64,000 nt of DNA, from positions 1,161,142 to 1,225,141 of the forward strand of contig CM046846.1 in assembly GCA_025618425.1 (NCBI GenBank), read 5' to 3'. Source of the DNA: Heliocidaris tuberculata (taxonomy: Eukaryota; Echinodermata; Echinoidea; Camarodonta; Echinometridae). Below are positions 12,701-19,663 of the stretch, piece after piece (the first letter of the stretch is position 1; each line of letters begins with the position of its first letter). The translations under genes and the position numbers were made by a program. The notes under the pieces were generated by a model that worked only from the letters and a program-made list of their open reading frames with translations, was not told the DNA's origin and searched no databases.

Positions 12701-15700
12701 CATATTAAAATGCAATATGCTCTTCCAATGTCTCTCTATTGCAGGTATGGTTACCACGTCTCGAAGAATTCCTATTATATCTGTCTTCAACCTGAAACAA
12801 TCAAGTCCATCTTTCAGAGGATACGAACTCTGAACCAAGGATTGGTGAGTCCACCCTCTCTATTGAACTACTAATTTCAGAGTTCAGGATTACCTGAGCT
12901 CAAACTGCTTCCAATATTTTATCAACTTCTGTGTCAGTGTTGAACAATGTGTAGGTTGGACTAAGAAGGATTTTTTTTGTGGTTTTTTTCCAAAAATGTG
13001 AAATTCATATCTATGGAAGATATTTTATGCCCAATTCATGAATGAAACAAAGCATTTATAGTCAGAATTGTACTTTTGAATGTTCATTTAGGTAGCTTAG
13101 CGAAATGCCGTGGCGCGTAAGAATGCGGGAAAAACGCATATGACAAATTTGCTCAAAATCATAATTTTATTTTATAAAGGCAGACTCAAAATATTACAAT
13201 GTAGAATTAGTAGTCAAATATTTGAACAATTTTAAGCAAAATAATATGAAAATTTTTATTCAGATATGTCCGATTCTAGTTTTATAAGCACATACAAAAC
13301 TTGCAGTTTTCCTCTATGCGTTTTTCCCGCGTTCTTACACGCCACAATGTTTCACTAAGCTACCTTATGACAATTGCCCCAAAATGTGGTGGCCCACAAA
13401 GGGTTATGTCAGACAGAGTGTGTTGTCAGTCACAAAGGTCTTTTAAAATACATGAATTCCTGGCATTTTTAAAGATGGTGACACTCAGTGGAAATCTGTT
13501 GAAATACATATTTATGCCCCATTTCTCTCACTCATCAGTAGTTCGGGTCCATGTGGTCCTCTGTTATGTAATCTCTATTGTTTCTGCGCATCAACCCAAC
13601 CACATTGAGGAATGAAAAGGTTTAGTTGATCTCAACACTGTTTCCCTCATCTTCTCTTTCCCTTTTCAACAATTTTTGATGACTCTGATCAACTATTTAC
13701 TATGCCATTTTATGTGTCCCAGACAGTTCTGCAGATGCCACTCTTACAATTTATTGCATCACGTAGGAATCTTTTTTTGCCTCTGTGTGTGGGTGTGTGA
13801 CCAGTAACATTTCTGTTTTGTACTAAATGATGAATGGCTCATGTGAAATCATTAGATATGTTCATTTCTGTCTTTCAGTATCCAGATTCAATAAGTGGCA
13901 GTAAGGTGACATCAATAAGAGATCTAACCACAGGATATGACAGTTCTCAACCAGACAAACAAGCTGTAAGTCTTTCCAAAAATTATGTCATCACTACTGT
14001 TTGTTAACCTTGTTATATGTTGATATATGGCTATCAGTATTAAGGGTCTCTGAGGCCAAAAAAAATAATTTGTAAACAGTTAGAATGTATACAAGTAAAC
14101 CCAAATAACTTTACCCGGCATTCTACAGGTTAGCGGTTAAGGAGTTTGAAGAAAATAAAGGACAGCGTTAACGATCAACGCGCGGAACTCAACTTGATGC
14201 GTGTGCGTTTTTGTTATGCGTGCACGTTCGGCAAACGCCAAGATGCGATAGTGGTATTATCGCGATCGCATTATCGCTTTGTCGTCTGCTATGTGCAGCG
14301 CCGGGGCTGCCAAACACTCGAAAATTGATTTGGCGCGTAATTCATAGATATTCTTCAACGCAAAATGTTCATATCGAATAGAAAATTGGTTCTGCGCATA
14401 AATTACAAAGAAACTACTGACCAAATGAAACAACAAATAAATTAGAACTAAGACGCAAAATACATTATATCGAATCGAAAATTGATTTGGCGCTTAACTT
14501 AGGGATAATATACAACCCAAATAAAATATGAAATGAATGAAGTATACAACGCAAAATGTTTTTATCAAAATGAAAATTATAAGTTGGCGCGCCATTTCAT
14601 GGAGAATCTACAACCCAATTAAAACATGAAATGGATGAAGTATACAACGCAAAATGTTTATATCGCTTAACACGATAAAAACTATTTTCGAAAAATCAAC
14701 TAAAGGCAATTTCAATAGCCCTGTCTATCACCTTTAGAAATGTGCGAACATTACAATGGCGTATTACGTAATCCGAACCTGATTTCTATGGGCAGTACAA
14801 TAGGCCTTTGAAATTGCCCTTGAGTTTATTTTTCGAAAGTAGTTTTTATCGTGTTAATAGAAAATTGGTTCGGCGCATAAATTACAAAGAATCTACAGAC
14901 CAAATGAAACAACAAATAAATTAGAACTAAGACGCAAAATACTTATACAGAGCTGCCAAATAGTACGATTTTATCCTATTTCATAGGATTTTTCAGTGAC
15001 AATACGACACTAGGATTTTTCTCAATAAAATACGATTTATCAAAAAAATAACTATGTGTCTCCGTGTGTTTATGTATCTCTCATTGACATTGTACATGAT
15101 TACGTATGGAAGACAGAGTTTAGGTCCAGTTTGAGTACTGCAACATTAAGTGATATTCTCACTCAGAAGGCAACATGCCAGTCTAGAGGACAAAACTGCT
15201 ATGAAATGAAATTTAGTGATAGACTGTTAACAAAGTGTAAGGGAGCAGCAACAACAGCGGCAGCAGCAGCATCAGGGTCTCAAAAGTAAATGAGGTAATT
15301 GTTAAGTGAAGTTCCCTTATTAGAATAGGATCATTCATCATCAATAACATGTATTACATACTTGTATACATGTATAAATTACTACAAAATAAACAAAACT
15401 CGCAATCCTTAAGATATTGTGTACGAAAGTACACGACAGTTAAGAATAGGATTTTTATGGTAAAATCATAGGATTTTTGGTCAAGTGAGGTTGGCAGCTC
15501 TGCATATATCGAATCGAAAATTGATTTGGCGCTTAACTTAAGGATAATATACAACCCAAATAAAATATGAAATGAATGAAGTATACAACGCGAAATGTTT
15601 TTTTAACGATTGGTAATTGATTTGGCGCGTAAATTACGGATAATATACAACCCAAATAAAACATCAAATGGATGAAGTATACAACGCAAAATGTTTATAT

Positions 15701-18591
15701 CGTATAGAAAATTGGTTAGGTGCATAAATTACAAAGAATCTACGGACCAAATGAAAAACATATAAATCATAGAACTAAGTTGCAAAATACATTTATCGAA
15801 TCGAAAATTGAAATTTTTTTTTTTTTTTTTTTTTAATAACACACATGCACACACTGGTATCAATATGCCTATAGCACTTCATTTATTTGATGTACGATAA
15901 AAGAGCAATGTAGATAAAATGCCTTGCTCAAGGGCATAAGTGCCGTGCCGGGGATCAAACGCCCGATCCTCGCATCTCCAGTCAAGCGCCTTAAACCACT
16001 AGACCACGGCACCTCCTGAAGATGTTCCTGAATCGATATATCGTTAGGTATCGTGATCGATCGACTAGTCTTTTGCTCAAGTCTTATTTATATTAATTTG
16101 GGGGGGTATTTTATTTTCAAAAATCAATATCTCCTGTATGCTGTCACCTTTGAATGTCGTGTTAAGTTTTCTGGGGTTGATTTCGTGTAAGCTAACTATA
16201 CACAAATTATTTTTTCAGGCCTCAGGTACCCTTTAAGGTTGGCATAGAAAATTAGATAAAGCTTAAAGGAGAATTAACCCAAGAATATAAATGTACTTAT
16301 GTTAAAAGGTGTAATATATTCTTAATCATTGGCCTGTATCACTTTAGAAATGAAATACTAGAAAAGGGTTTAAATCTAGACACTCTGGCACACGGTATCA
16401 TCTGCTAACACTTTATGTGGGGGATACCATTTTCTTGATGATATGGAGTTGTACATGAATCATGAACTATTGGAAACCGTTCCGGTCAGGAAGATATTTT
16501 TAATCCTAGAGCTGAATTGCTTCTCTTCATCACAAAAAATCCTCATAAATGATGGAAAATATATAGAACAGGTGTATACATATATTCTAAAATTTGACAT
16601 TTATAGATTTATTTTTAAATTATCTGAATTTGCTAAATAGAAATCGATATCTTGGGCCAGACAGAACATAATTTATACAACGTGCTTTCTGACTATTGAA
16701 GTCCATTATCTCAAAGCAGGTGAATGCATAGTTTGTCACTATTGACACTCGAGAAAGTTATTTTCTCCGTCGCGTACGTCATAGTATCAAGAAAATAGAT
16801 TTCTATTTGGTAAAATAGTAATTTTCAAAGAAATGTAAAACACATTTTCGTTTTTAGAATATATGTATATATCTGTTAAATATTTTAAATCTCAAATGGG
16901 ATTTTGTATCAGGAAGAAAGACAATTTTGCATTGGAATAAAAATATCTTTATGTACACATCAAGAAAATGGCAGCCCCCAGGTATCGCTGGCAGACAATA
17001 AATGTTGCTGAGAAAATCTTGATTTATACCCATCTTGTATATTTTAATGCAAAACTACGTAGACAACAAGAGGGAATAGATTACATCTTTGAATATAAGC
17101 ACATTTATATTTTGAGGTTAATTCCCCTTTAATGTGTGGAAAGGATTTGATGTAAGACTACGTTGTGTGAAACTTTAGATAGACTTGTTCCCTTTGAAGG
17201 AGAGTCTTGTTCAAATTACTGCTTTCAAATCTTGGGGAATTGAAATTTTTAACTCACTTGTCGAGTCAGTAAAATTATCAATGCACATGTACATTATCTG
17301 ATTAATATATGTATTCTGTATCCTGTATTTTACTAGAATTTCAACCCAGTGCTTGGTTTCACTCCATGTACAGTTGAGTTTAACGAAGGATCTTGGACTA
17401 AGATGTAAATTGTCCCATTGTTAAACATGCCTTTGATTCACTGTTGGGTTCAACTGACAGAATAGACTAAGGGCATGGACCGACAAAGAATTCACTGAAC
17501 AAGTGAACATGAAATTTGTCTATAAGTTCCAAGTATCATTTTTTTCTCTTATCACCTTGCCAGGTCCTCCCTGTAAGTAAATCCAGTCACATGATCACCT
17601 TCACGTTTGACAATGGTGTGACAGCAACCCTGAGAACAAGTGGAACTGAGCCAAAGATAAAATACTACACCGAGATGTGCGCAGATGTTACACAGAGGTA
17701 AGGAGGCTCGTTTGTAATCTTTCTGTATGGCTATGCCTAAACTGTAAGAGAAGTTTTTTTACCTATAGATATATGTATTGTGAATTATTACTTTTTGGTC
17801 TCATAGATTCCTTTCTGTTTCTATACCTCTTCTTAGAGTTATGAATATGAAACTACCTCTTTAAAAATGTCTATGGCCTGTATTCTGAACTCCGGTTTAA
17901 CTTAAACCATGGTCTAAATCTGTGGTTTAACTATGCATTTTTGCATTTGGAATAAAAATATCTTTATGTACACATCAAGAAAATGATGTCAAAACTTTGT
18001 TTACACTGTATGTTCCTTATGTTTACTGGATTCTGGTCTCATGCTTTAATGGTCAAGAAAACTATTATACTTATCACTTCCAGACAATTTTTAATAGTTT
18101 GAGTACCAAAAATGCTGATAAATTGAATGTTTACTGTTGGAGATTTGTCAGAGATTTGTGTCACATTTGGCTGCCCATAGTTAAACCACACATTTAGACC
18201 ATGGTTTAAGTTACACCAGAGTTCAGAATACAGGCCTACAGGTTTGCTTTCTTTCTAAATATTTAAAGTTGTTTAAGAGGTATTGTATTAGGAACCAAAC
18301 TAATATTAACAATTCTTGTAGCCATCATATCAACATTCAGTTCGTATAATGCTGTGTAATGTTGACAAGCTATCACTTAAACAATGAGAATGGGATGTGC
18401 ATGTTACTTTTACTTTCTGTTTTCACTTTTAACTGTGGCTAAATTCAATGTTAATAATTATCTCTTTCTGTCTATGCGCACTTTGTAGAAGTAAGGGTGA
18501 GATTTCTGCCGAACTGAGTAAGTTTGTCGAGACCTTAGTGGAGGAACTTCTCCAGCCGGAGATGAACAAGCTAATACCCAAAGGCGACTGA
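709..18591 (+). CDS. PGM2: Phosphoglucomutase-2 / phosphopentomutase gene (13 exons, 5' end outside window)
   Basis: Cytosolic alpha-D-phosphohexomutase family. Vertebrate PGM2 interconverts ribose-1-P/ribose-5-P and, less well, glucose-1-P/glucose-6-P; its paralogue PGM2L1 makes glucose-1,6-bisphosphate. Exons 709-797, 4049-4133, 5560-5667, 6077-6246, 9066-9189, 9748-10009, 10582-10664, 11190-11283, 11947-12076, 12745-12844, 13879-13965, 17564-17697 and 18489-18591 all have AG/GT borders and compatible phases, and join to 1569 nt (522 aa plus TGA). Fragment residues: phosphoserine loop TPSHNP 74-79 (catalytic Ser76), metal loop DPDADR 233-238, sugar loop GFKWMGN 312-318, substrate loop FEEAIG 334-339, phosphate loop RTSGTEPK 468-475. 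Vertebrate PGM2 is about 612 aa, so about 90 N-terminal residues are upstream. No active-site residue in the visible part is lost. An invertebrate gene may predate the PGM2/PGM2L1 split, so sugar preference cannot be assigned. Exon numbers used below are within the window. Confidence 0.96.
1118..1212. repeat. Minisatellite, ~22-bp unit
   Basis: Four to five imperfect tandem copies of a unit like ACAACCTTAATTGAAAAAAT in intronic DNA. No coding content. It lies just upstream of the LINE fragment that begins near 1249. Confidence 0.75.
1249..2015 (+). mobile_element. 5'-truncated non-LTR retrotransposon (LINE), 3' end, in PGM2 intron
   Basis: The frame is open from about 1249 to the TAG at 1594-1596. 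It reads [20 protein letters not shown]... HTYLTRQSD...[14 protein letters not shown]...FKRKLK. This is the C-terminal tail found after the reverse transcriptase domain of CR1/L2/Daphne-type LINEs (the 'Y.TR ... GP.FWN.LP ... FK+.LK' pattern). A 3' UTR follows with a 12-bp-stem hairpin (1789-1835) and an A-rich tail of TTCAAA-like units (about 1985-2010). The copy is 5'-truncated and dead. The poly-T run at 1709 is internal. Confidence 0.82.
1789..1835 (+). ncRNA. LINE 3'-UTR stem-loop (copy A)
   Basis: AAGGAACCTGCA (1789-1800) pairs perfectly with TGCAGGTTCCTT (1824-1835) around a 23-nt loop that contains CAACAAGCTTTGCTT. The same loop core with different stems recurs in three other LINE 3' ends of this window. 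This suggests the hairpin read by the element's reverse transcriptase, as shown for UnaL2-type LINEs; the role here is inferred. Confidence 0.65.
2064..2727. mobile_element. Long foldback element with TTAA flanks (piggyBac-like MITE)
   Basis: TTAA is present at both ends (2064-2067 and 2724-2727). Arms of about 215 bp run inward: CCCCTGCAACCC at left, GGGTTGCAGGGG at right, and the match continues through ATGCATCCCTG, GCTCCACCCTAA and TGACATCATCTGTCAATCAT. The spacer is about 220 bp. No ORF. Lies between the LINE and exon 2 of PGM2. Confidence 0.85.
2728..4048. other. Intron sequence, nothing recognised
   Basis: AT-rich unique-looking intron of PGM2 between the foldback element and exon 2. 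ORFs here are short and lack coding bias or splice context. I see no repeat or RNA gene. Confidence 0.6.
4049..4133 (+). CDS. PGM2: PGM2 exon 2 of window
   Basis: One base completes the Arg codon, then [20 protein letters not shown] and DIVPTPFV. The stretch '[16 protein letters not shown]' is highly conserved in PGM2 proteins. The acceptor is gctctcAG and the donor GTATGT. A decayed copy of its 3' half lies about 650 bp downstream (see 4771-4888). Confidence 0.95.
4221..4737. mobile_element. TTAA-flanked foldback MITE (AGGGAARGTCCACYCTG ends)
   Basis: TTAA occurs at 4221-4224 and 4734-4737. The terminal inverted repeats TTAAAGGGAAGGTCCACTCT and AGGGTGGACTTTCCCTTTAA are followed by matching inner arms (AGCAGAAAAATTGAAGAAAC against its inverse near 4665). 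The internal segment resembles the element at 27117-27697, so the two are probably related families. It lies between PGM2 exon 2 and the relic of exon 2. Confidence 0.88.
4771..4888 (+). pseudogene. Decayed partial duplicate of PGM2 exon 2 and its following intron
   Basis: CTCTTCTCACACATTGTGCC followed by AACACCATTTGTGGTATTG closely matches the end of exon 2 and its donor (4113-4138). The match continues into the intron (AAGCTGTTATACTGAATTAC against the sequence near 4147-4165, then GATTTTGCACTATGTAGTCA). It would encode [11 protein letters not shown]. It has no acceptor, and GTATGT has become GTATTG, so splicing is unlikely. Confidence 0.8.
4889..5559. other. Intron sequence with a short (ATA)n microsatellite
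   Basis: A run of ATA units at about 4900-4926 is followed by AT-rich sequence with nothing recognisable. Confidence 0.6.
5560..5667 (+). CDS. PGM2: PGM2 exon 3: catalytic phosphoserine loop
   Basis: Encodes [15 protein letters not shown] followed by [21 protein letters not shown]. The serine of TPSHNP is the residue phosphorylated during the mutase cycle. The exon is 36 codons, phase 0 at both ends, with acceptor tccttgcAG and donor GTACAC. Confidence 0.97.
5668..6076. other. Intron, nothing recognised
   Basis: Short PGM2 intron between exons 3 and 4. The ORF that extends exon 3 to 5745 is read-through into the intron. Confidence 0.7.
6077..6246 (+). CDS. PGM2: PGM2 exon 4 of window
   Basis: Starts [20 protein letters not shown], equivalent to the 'QIISPHDKGI...ENLEPW' region of vertebrate PGM2, and ends KQKCRH plus two bases of an Arg codon. 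The acceptor is cttcctAG and the donor GTATGA. Residues between ENLEPW and the end are poorly conserved in the family, as expected for a surface linker. Confidence 0.95.
6347..6561. mobile_element. GGCGGATC-ended poly-G/poly-C MITE
   Basis: Starts CAGGGGCGGATCTAGC and ends in GGCTCCGCGGTCCCTG, the imperfect inverse. Long G and C runs near 6502-6514 and 6526-6540 would pair in a foldback. Related elements lie near 29744, 34604, 42632, 45020, 49768, 59433 and 63625. CAGGGGCG-type ends are typical of hAT-derived MITEs. Confidence 0.65.
6562..7712. other. Intron sequence, nothing recognised
   Basis: AT-rich PGM2 intron with several CGTAAC/ACGTTA words around 7140-7520 but no repeat structure that I can define. 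A poly-G stretch with its C-rich counterpart near 7576-7595 may be another element end. Confidence 0.4.
7713..8741. mobile_element. Foldback element with ACCTAAAGCC ends, host of a nested element
   Basis: Left end ACCTAAAGCCCAAGTC, right end inverse GACTTAGGCTTTAGGT. Inner arms rich in GGTTGCCGACC/GGTCAGCGATC words match the families at 40080-40600 and 41930-42070. The middle (7883-8469) is a separate insertion. No coding content is recognised. Confidence 0.65.
7883..8469. mobile_element. Nested hAT-like MITE with 8-bp target duplication
   Basis: Ends are AGGCCTGTGAAA and CACAGGCCT. The flanks GTCTACCC (7875-7882) and GTCTACCT (8470-8477) match in 7 of 8 bases, as expected of an 8-bp hAT target duplication. 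CCGCTTTTTAGCGG near the left end is itself a small hairpin. It interrupts the 7713-8741 foldback. Confidence 0.7.
8949..9033. repeat. 17-bp minisatellite just upstream of PGM2 exon 5
   Basis: Five imperfect copies of CATGTGATTACTGTGGT. The array ends 33 bp before the exon acceptor, so copy-number change could shift the branch point or polypyrimidine tract. Confidence 0.8.
9066..9189 (+). CDS. PGM2: PGM2 exon 5 of window
   Basis: One base completes Arg, then [20 protein letters not shown] and [12 protein letters not shown]...VKEQ. 'SAMHGVG' corresponds to 'TSVHGVG' of vertebrate PGM2, the start of domain II. The acceptor is gtatttAG and the donor GTAAGG. A 17-bp minisatellite ends about 30 bp upstream of the acceptor, so it may overlap the branch-point region. 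Confidence 0.95.
9190..9747. other. Intron, nothing recognised
   Basis: PGM2 intron between exons 5 and 6 without evident repeats. Confidence 0.7.
9748..10009 (+). CDS. PGM2: PGM2 exon 6: metal-binding loop
   Basis: Longest coding exon here. It contains [20 protein letters not shown], the Mg2+ loop [15 protein letters not shown], and [13 protein letters not shown]. The three Asp of DPDADR coordinate the metal in this superfamily. Acceptor ccttcAG, donor GTGGGT. It ends one base into a Gly codon completed by exon 7. Confidence 0.97.
10010..10581. other. Intron with an A18-20 run
   Basis: Homopolymer A at about 10036-10055. The rest is AT-rich with nothing recognised. Confidence 0.65.
10582..10664 (+). 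CDS. PGM2: PGM2 exon 7 of window
   Basis: Two bases complete Gly, then [20 protein letters not shown] and KEGFHFV, matching the family pattern 'YMLSSTVSSKIL..IA..EGFHF'. Acceptor atctacAG and donor GTAAGT are both strong. Confidence 0.95.
10887..11108. mobile_element. Small foldback element in PGM2 intron
   Basis: ATCGGTTAG...CACGGACGGACATTTG at left is mirrored by CATGGACGGACAAAATG...CTTAACCGAT at right. It is about 220 bp with a non-coding middle. Confidence 0.6.
11190..11283 (+). CDS. PGM2: PGM2 exon 8: sugar-specificity loop
   Basis: Encodes [20 protein letters not shown] and [19 protein letters not shown] is typical of PGM2-type enzymes, and FEEAIG is the substrate-contacting loop (FEESxG in PGM1). 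Acceptor ttatgtAG, donor GTAAGC. It ends one base into the Gly codon shared with exon 9. Confidence 0.97.
11544..11638 (+). pseudogene. Duplicate (relic) of PGM2 exon 9
   Basis: Reads [20 protein letters not shown] then [11 protein letters not shown], against [20 protein letters not shown] / [11 protein letters not shown] in the real exon. A CAG at 11541-11543 would splice in exactly the phase of the real exon. The 3' portion ([12 protein letters not shown] and the donor) is missing, replaced by intron-like sequence. No donor with the right phase is visible, so it is probably non-functional, although the frame stays open to 11668. Confidence 0.82.
11641..11976 (+). repeat. ~55-bp tandem array built from the exon 9 acceptor region
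   Basis: Units recur with TTTACCTGCAT words near 11656, 11711, 11770, 11825, 11880 and 11935 (spacing 55-59). Each unit resembles CATTCAG|GGTTTATGTGTGGG, the real acceptor and exon start at 11940-11960, followed by ACTATGGTGATGGA-like sequence. Some earlier units keep an AG (for example TTTAGGGTTTATATGTGGG near 11888), giving decoy acceptors. Confidence 0.85.
11947..12076 (+). CDS. PGM2: PGM2 exon 9 of window
   Basis: Two bases complete Gly, then [20 protein letters not shown] and [22 protein letters not shown] plus two bases of Lys. Vertebrate PGM2 has a similar 'VLDKDGVSA' segment. The donor is GTTAGT. The acceptor (catgcattcAG) lies in the last unit of a roughly 55-bp tandem array, and a decayed full-length copy of the exon lies about 400 bp upstream. 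Confidence 0.95.
12077..12744. other. Intron with a 25-bp perfect-arm palindrome
   Basis: CAGTGGCACT and AGTGCCACTG flank TACGT at 12471-12495. The rest of this PGM2 intron shows nothing recognisable. Confidence 0.65.
12745..12844 (+). CDS. PGM2: PGM2 exon 10 of window
   Basis: One base completes Lys, then [20 protein letters not shown] and [13 protein letters not shown], matching 'YGYH..K.SYFIC...ETI' of the family. The acceptor is ctattgcAG and the donor GTGAGT. Confidence 0.95.
13088..13367. mobile_element. Harbinger-like MITE with TTA target duplication
   Basis: TTA flanks at 13088-13090 and 13365-13367. Terminal inverted repeats of about 50 bp begin GGTAGCTTAGCGAAATG and end CATTGTGGCG / CGCCACAATGTTTCACTAAG, and share GCGGGAAAAACGCATA. 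A 3-bp TTA target site and G-rich TIR fit PIF/Harbinger non-autonomous elements. It lies in the intron before exon 11. Confidence 0.75.
13879..13965 (+). CDS. PGM2: PGM2 exon 11 of window
   Basis: Encodes [20 protein letters not shown] and DSSQPDKQA, phase 0 on both sides. '[14 protein letters not shown]' is a strong PGM2-family signature at the start of domain IV. The acceptor is gtctttcAG and the donor GTAAGT. Confidence 0.96.
14667..14857. mobile_element. Short TTAA MITE inserted in the satellite
   Basis: TTAA at 14667-14670 and 14854-14857. TIR CACGATAAAAACTA/TAGTTTTTATCGTG extends through TTTCGAAAAAT and GGCAATTTCAA. The interrupted satellite unit (ATCG...TAGAAAATTGG) is recognisable on both sides, which fixes the borders. 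Confidence 0.88.
14948..15502 (+). mobile_element. hAT-like element with transposase-tail remnant
   Basis: Ends are CAGAGCTGCCAA and TTGGCAGCTCTG. Sub-terminal ATAGGATTTTT motifs are inverted at the two ends. An open frame at 15056-15289 ends in [13 protein letters not shown]...[20 protein letters not shown]. This recalls the extreme C-terminus of hAT transposases and ZBED proteins ('LL..K.N...YEP...LL..AKSAT'). The resemblance is by eye and weak. The element interrupts the satellite; an 8-bp duplication is not clear. Confidence 0.55.
15812..16017 (-). mobile_element. tRNA-derived SINE with poly(A), copy 1
   Basis: On the minus strand it begins AGGAGGTGCCGTGGTCTAGT (A box), then a B box GGGTTCGAT-like segment (reverse of the ATCAAACGCCC at 15954-15964). 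The body ends in a poly(A), seen as T21 at 15814-15834. Nearly identical to the copy at 44503-44713, apart from a small insertion in the tRNA part of that copy. Confidence 0.85.
16100..16236. mobile_element. Truncated copy of the TTAA element seen at 20395-20765
   Basis: CACAAATTATTTTTTCAGG and GGTACCCTTTAA match the right end of the 20395-20765 element, and weaker similarity extends upstream. No left end found. Confidence 0.5.
16263..17132. mobile_element. TTAA-flanked foldback element, 870 bp, in PGM2 intron 11
   Basis: TTAA at 16263-16266 and 17129-17132. TIRs TTAAAGGAGAATTAACCC and inverse GGTTAATTCCCCTTTAA are followed by AAATATAAATGT on both sides. The interior has short AT-rich ORFs only. 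It lies just before PGM2 exon 12. Confidence 0.85.
17564..17697 (+). CDS. PGM2: PGM2 exon 12: phosphate-binding loop
   Basis: Encodes [20 protein letters not shown], then [20 protein letters not shown] and [12 protein letters not shown] is the domain IV loop that binds the substrate phosphate. It follows the longest intron of the gene (3.6 kb, repeat-filled). The acceptor is cttgccAG and the donor GTAAGG. Confidence 0.97.
17875..18237. mobile_element. Foldback element carrying a 46-bp block shared with the previous element
   Basis: GGCCTGTATTCTGAACTC and GTTTAACTTAAACCATGGTC at left are mirrored at right (GACCATGGTTTAAGTTAC, GAGTTCAGAATACAGGCC). Arms are about 60 bp. Inside, 17939-17984 repeats TGGAATAAAAATATCTTTAT and GTACACATCAAGAAAATG from 16928-16971. 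Confidence 0.8.
18489..18591 (+). CDS. PGM2: PGM2 last exon with stop codon
   Basis: One base completes Arg, then [33 protein letters not shown] and TGA at 18589-18591. The length and the helix-plus-'QP' ending resemble the C-terminus of vertebrate PGM2. The acceptor is actttgtAG. Confidence 0.94.
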
Positions 18592-19663
18592 AAGCGCAGT
18601 GGCTTCTACACCAACGGATGAAGTTCATGACTAGCCACCACCAATCATTTCATTTCAAAGGCATTTCTAAGGTATTCAAATTTACAATTATTTGATGAAT
18701 ATGATAGACATATTGTTAGTCAGAGAGGGAGTCCAACTGTGTACTTGAATAGGCTGATAACATGAAAGTATTGCTGGAGAAATACGTATGAAGATTGAAC
18801 AAATTTAAAGATAAAGTTGAGCTCTGGTCATGCATTCTCATTGTGAAAGAAACTGTCTTCAAGGAAAGGTTGATCATGTTTACATTAGAATTGGTGTATA
18901 CTAGAAGGTTTTGGAATCATCAAAATGATAAGAAAAATGACCCAATCTAGCTGAACAGCACATGCACTGCACACAGAAATCGGTATATGGGACTGCACCC
19001 ACCCGTCATGAATGTTTGGCCTGAACATTCCAGCTTTTTCTCGCCATATTTCGAATATGAGGGCATTTGAAAAGCAGAGCAATCCTTTTCAGGGGATATT
19101 TCTACTATGATGTTCTTCTAAACTGACATAAAAAGAATGAGAAAGCTCACAAATTATTTTTTCACCTTTTCCGGAACTCAACCTTCTCTTTATCCGAAAT
19201 GAAATATACCATATGTGGATTGTTTAATTGGTGCCTCAGCATAGTGTAAGCTGAAATGGTATTGTCTGTTCAGAGCTGGTAAGGCTTTAACTCAACACCT
19301 TCTTGGCTTTCAACAGGTGATTAATCCTGGAATATTCTATAAGCTGAAATAATGATTTTGTTAATGATTGAATAGCAAATCATCAACATCAGATATTATA
19401 CTGTTGATCTCAGCTGACTTATTTAAAGGAAATTGTGTGTTTGGAGCCAGAAGGGTGTTAAAGTACACATTCAAAGAAAATCACAAATATGATAAATAAT
19501 GTATCACTAGAAACTGGCAAGTTAACAGATAGCAATCGTATCAGTTTAAAGTCAACTACATATCAGGTAATTAAACAATAATACAAATAAAACTACCTCC
19601 CAGCATCTGCGATATACAAGCGCTTCGCCAAAAAAATAACAATGTTTCAATGACGTCAATAAA
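18592..19663 (+). other. Probable PGM2 3' UTR, with candidate poly(A) signal
   Basis: Non-coding sequence follows the stop codon. The first canonical AATAAA I find downstream is at 19658-19663; another lies near 20033. No U/GU-rich downstream element is obvious, so the true cleavage site is uncertain. No repeat or other gene is recognisable in this stretch apart from a motif at about 19437-19462 described separately. Confidence 0.35.

Larger units (their letters stand above)
14100..15811. repeat. Degenerate satellite (~115-120 bp unit) in PGM2 intron 11, interrupted
   Basis: Recurrent words ACGCAAAATGTTTATATCGAA, AAAATTGATTTGGCGCGTAA, ACAACCCAAATAAAATATGAA and AATGAAGTATACAACGC appear in order about eight times between 14336 and 15811. 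Two insertions (14667-14857 and 14948-15502) cut it, and a SINE follows its end. CpG-containing words (GGCGCG, AACGC) are frequent compared with the surrounding introns. Confidence 0.75.
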
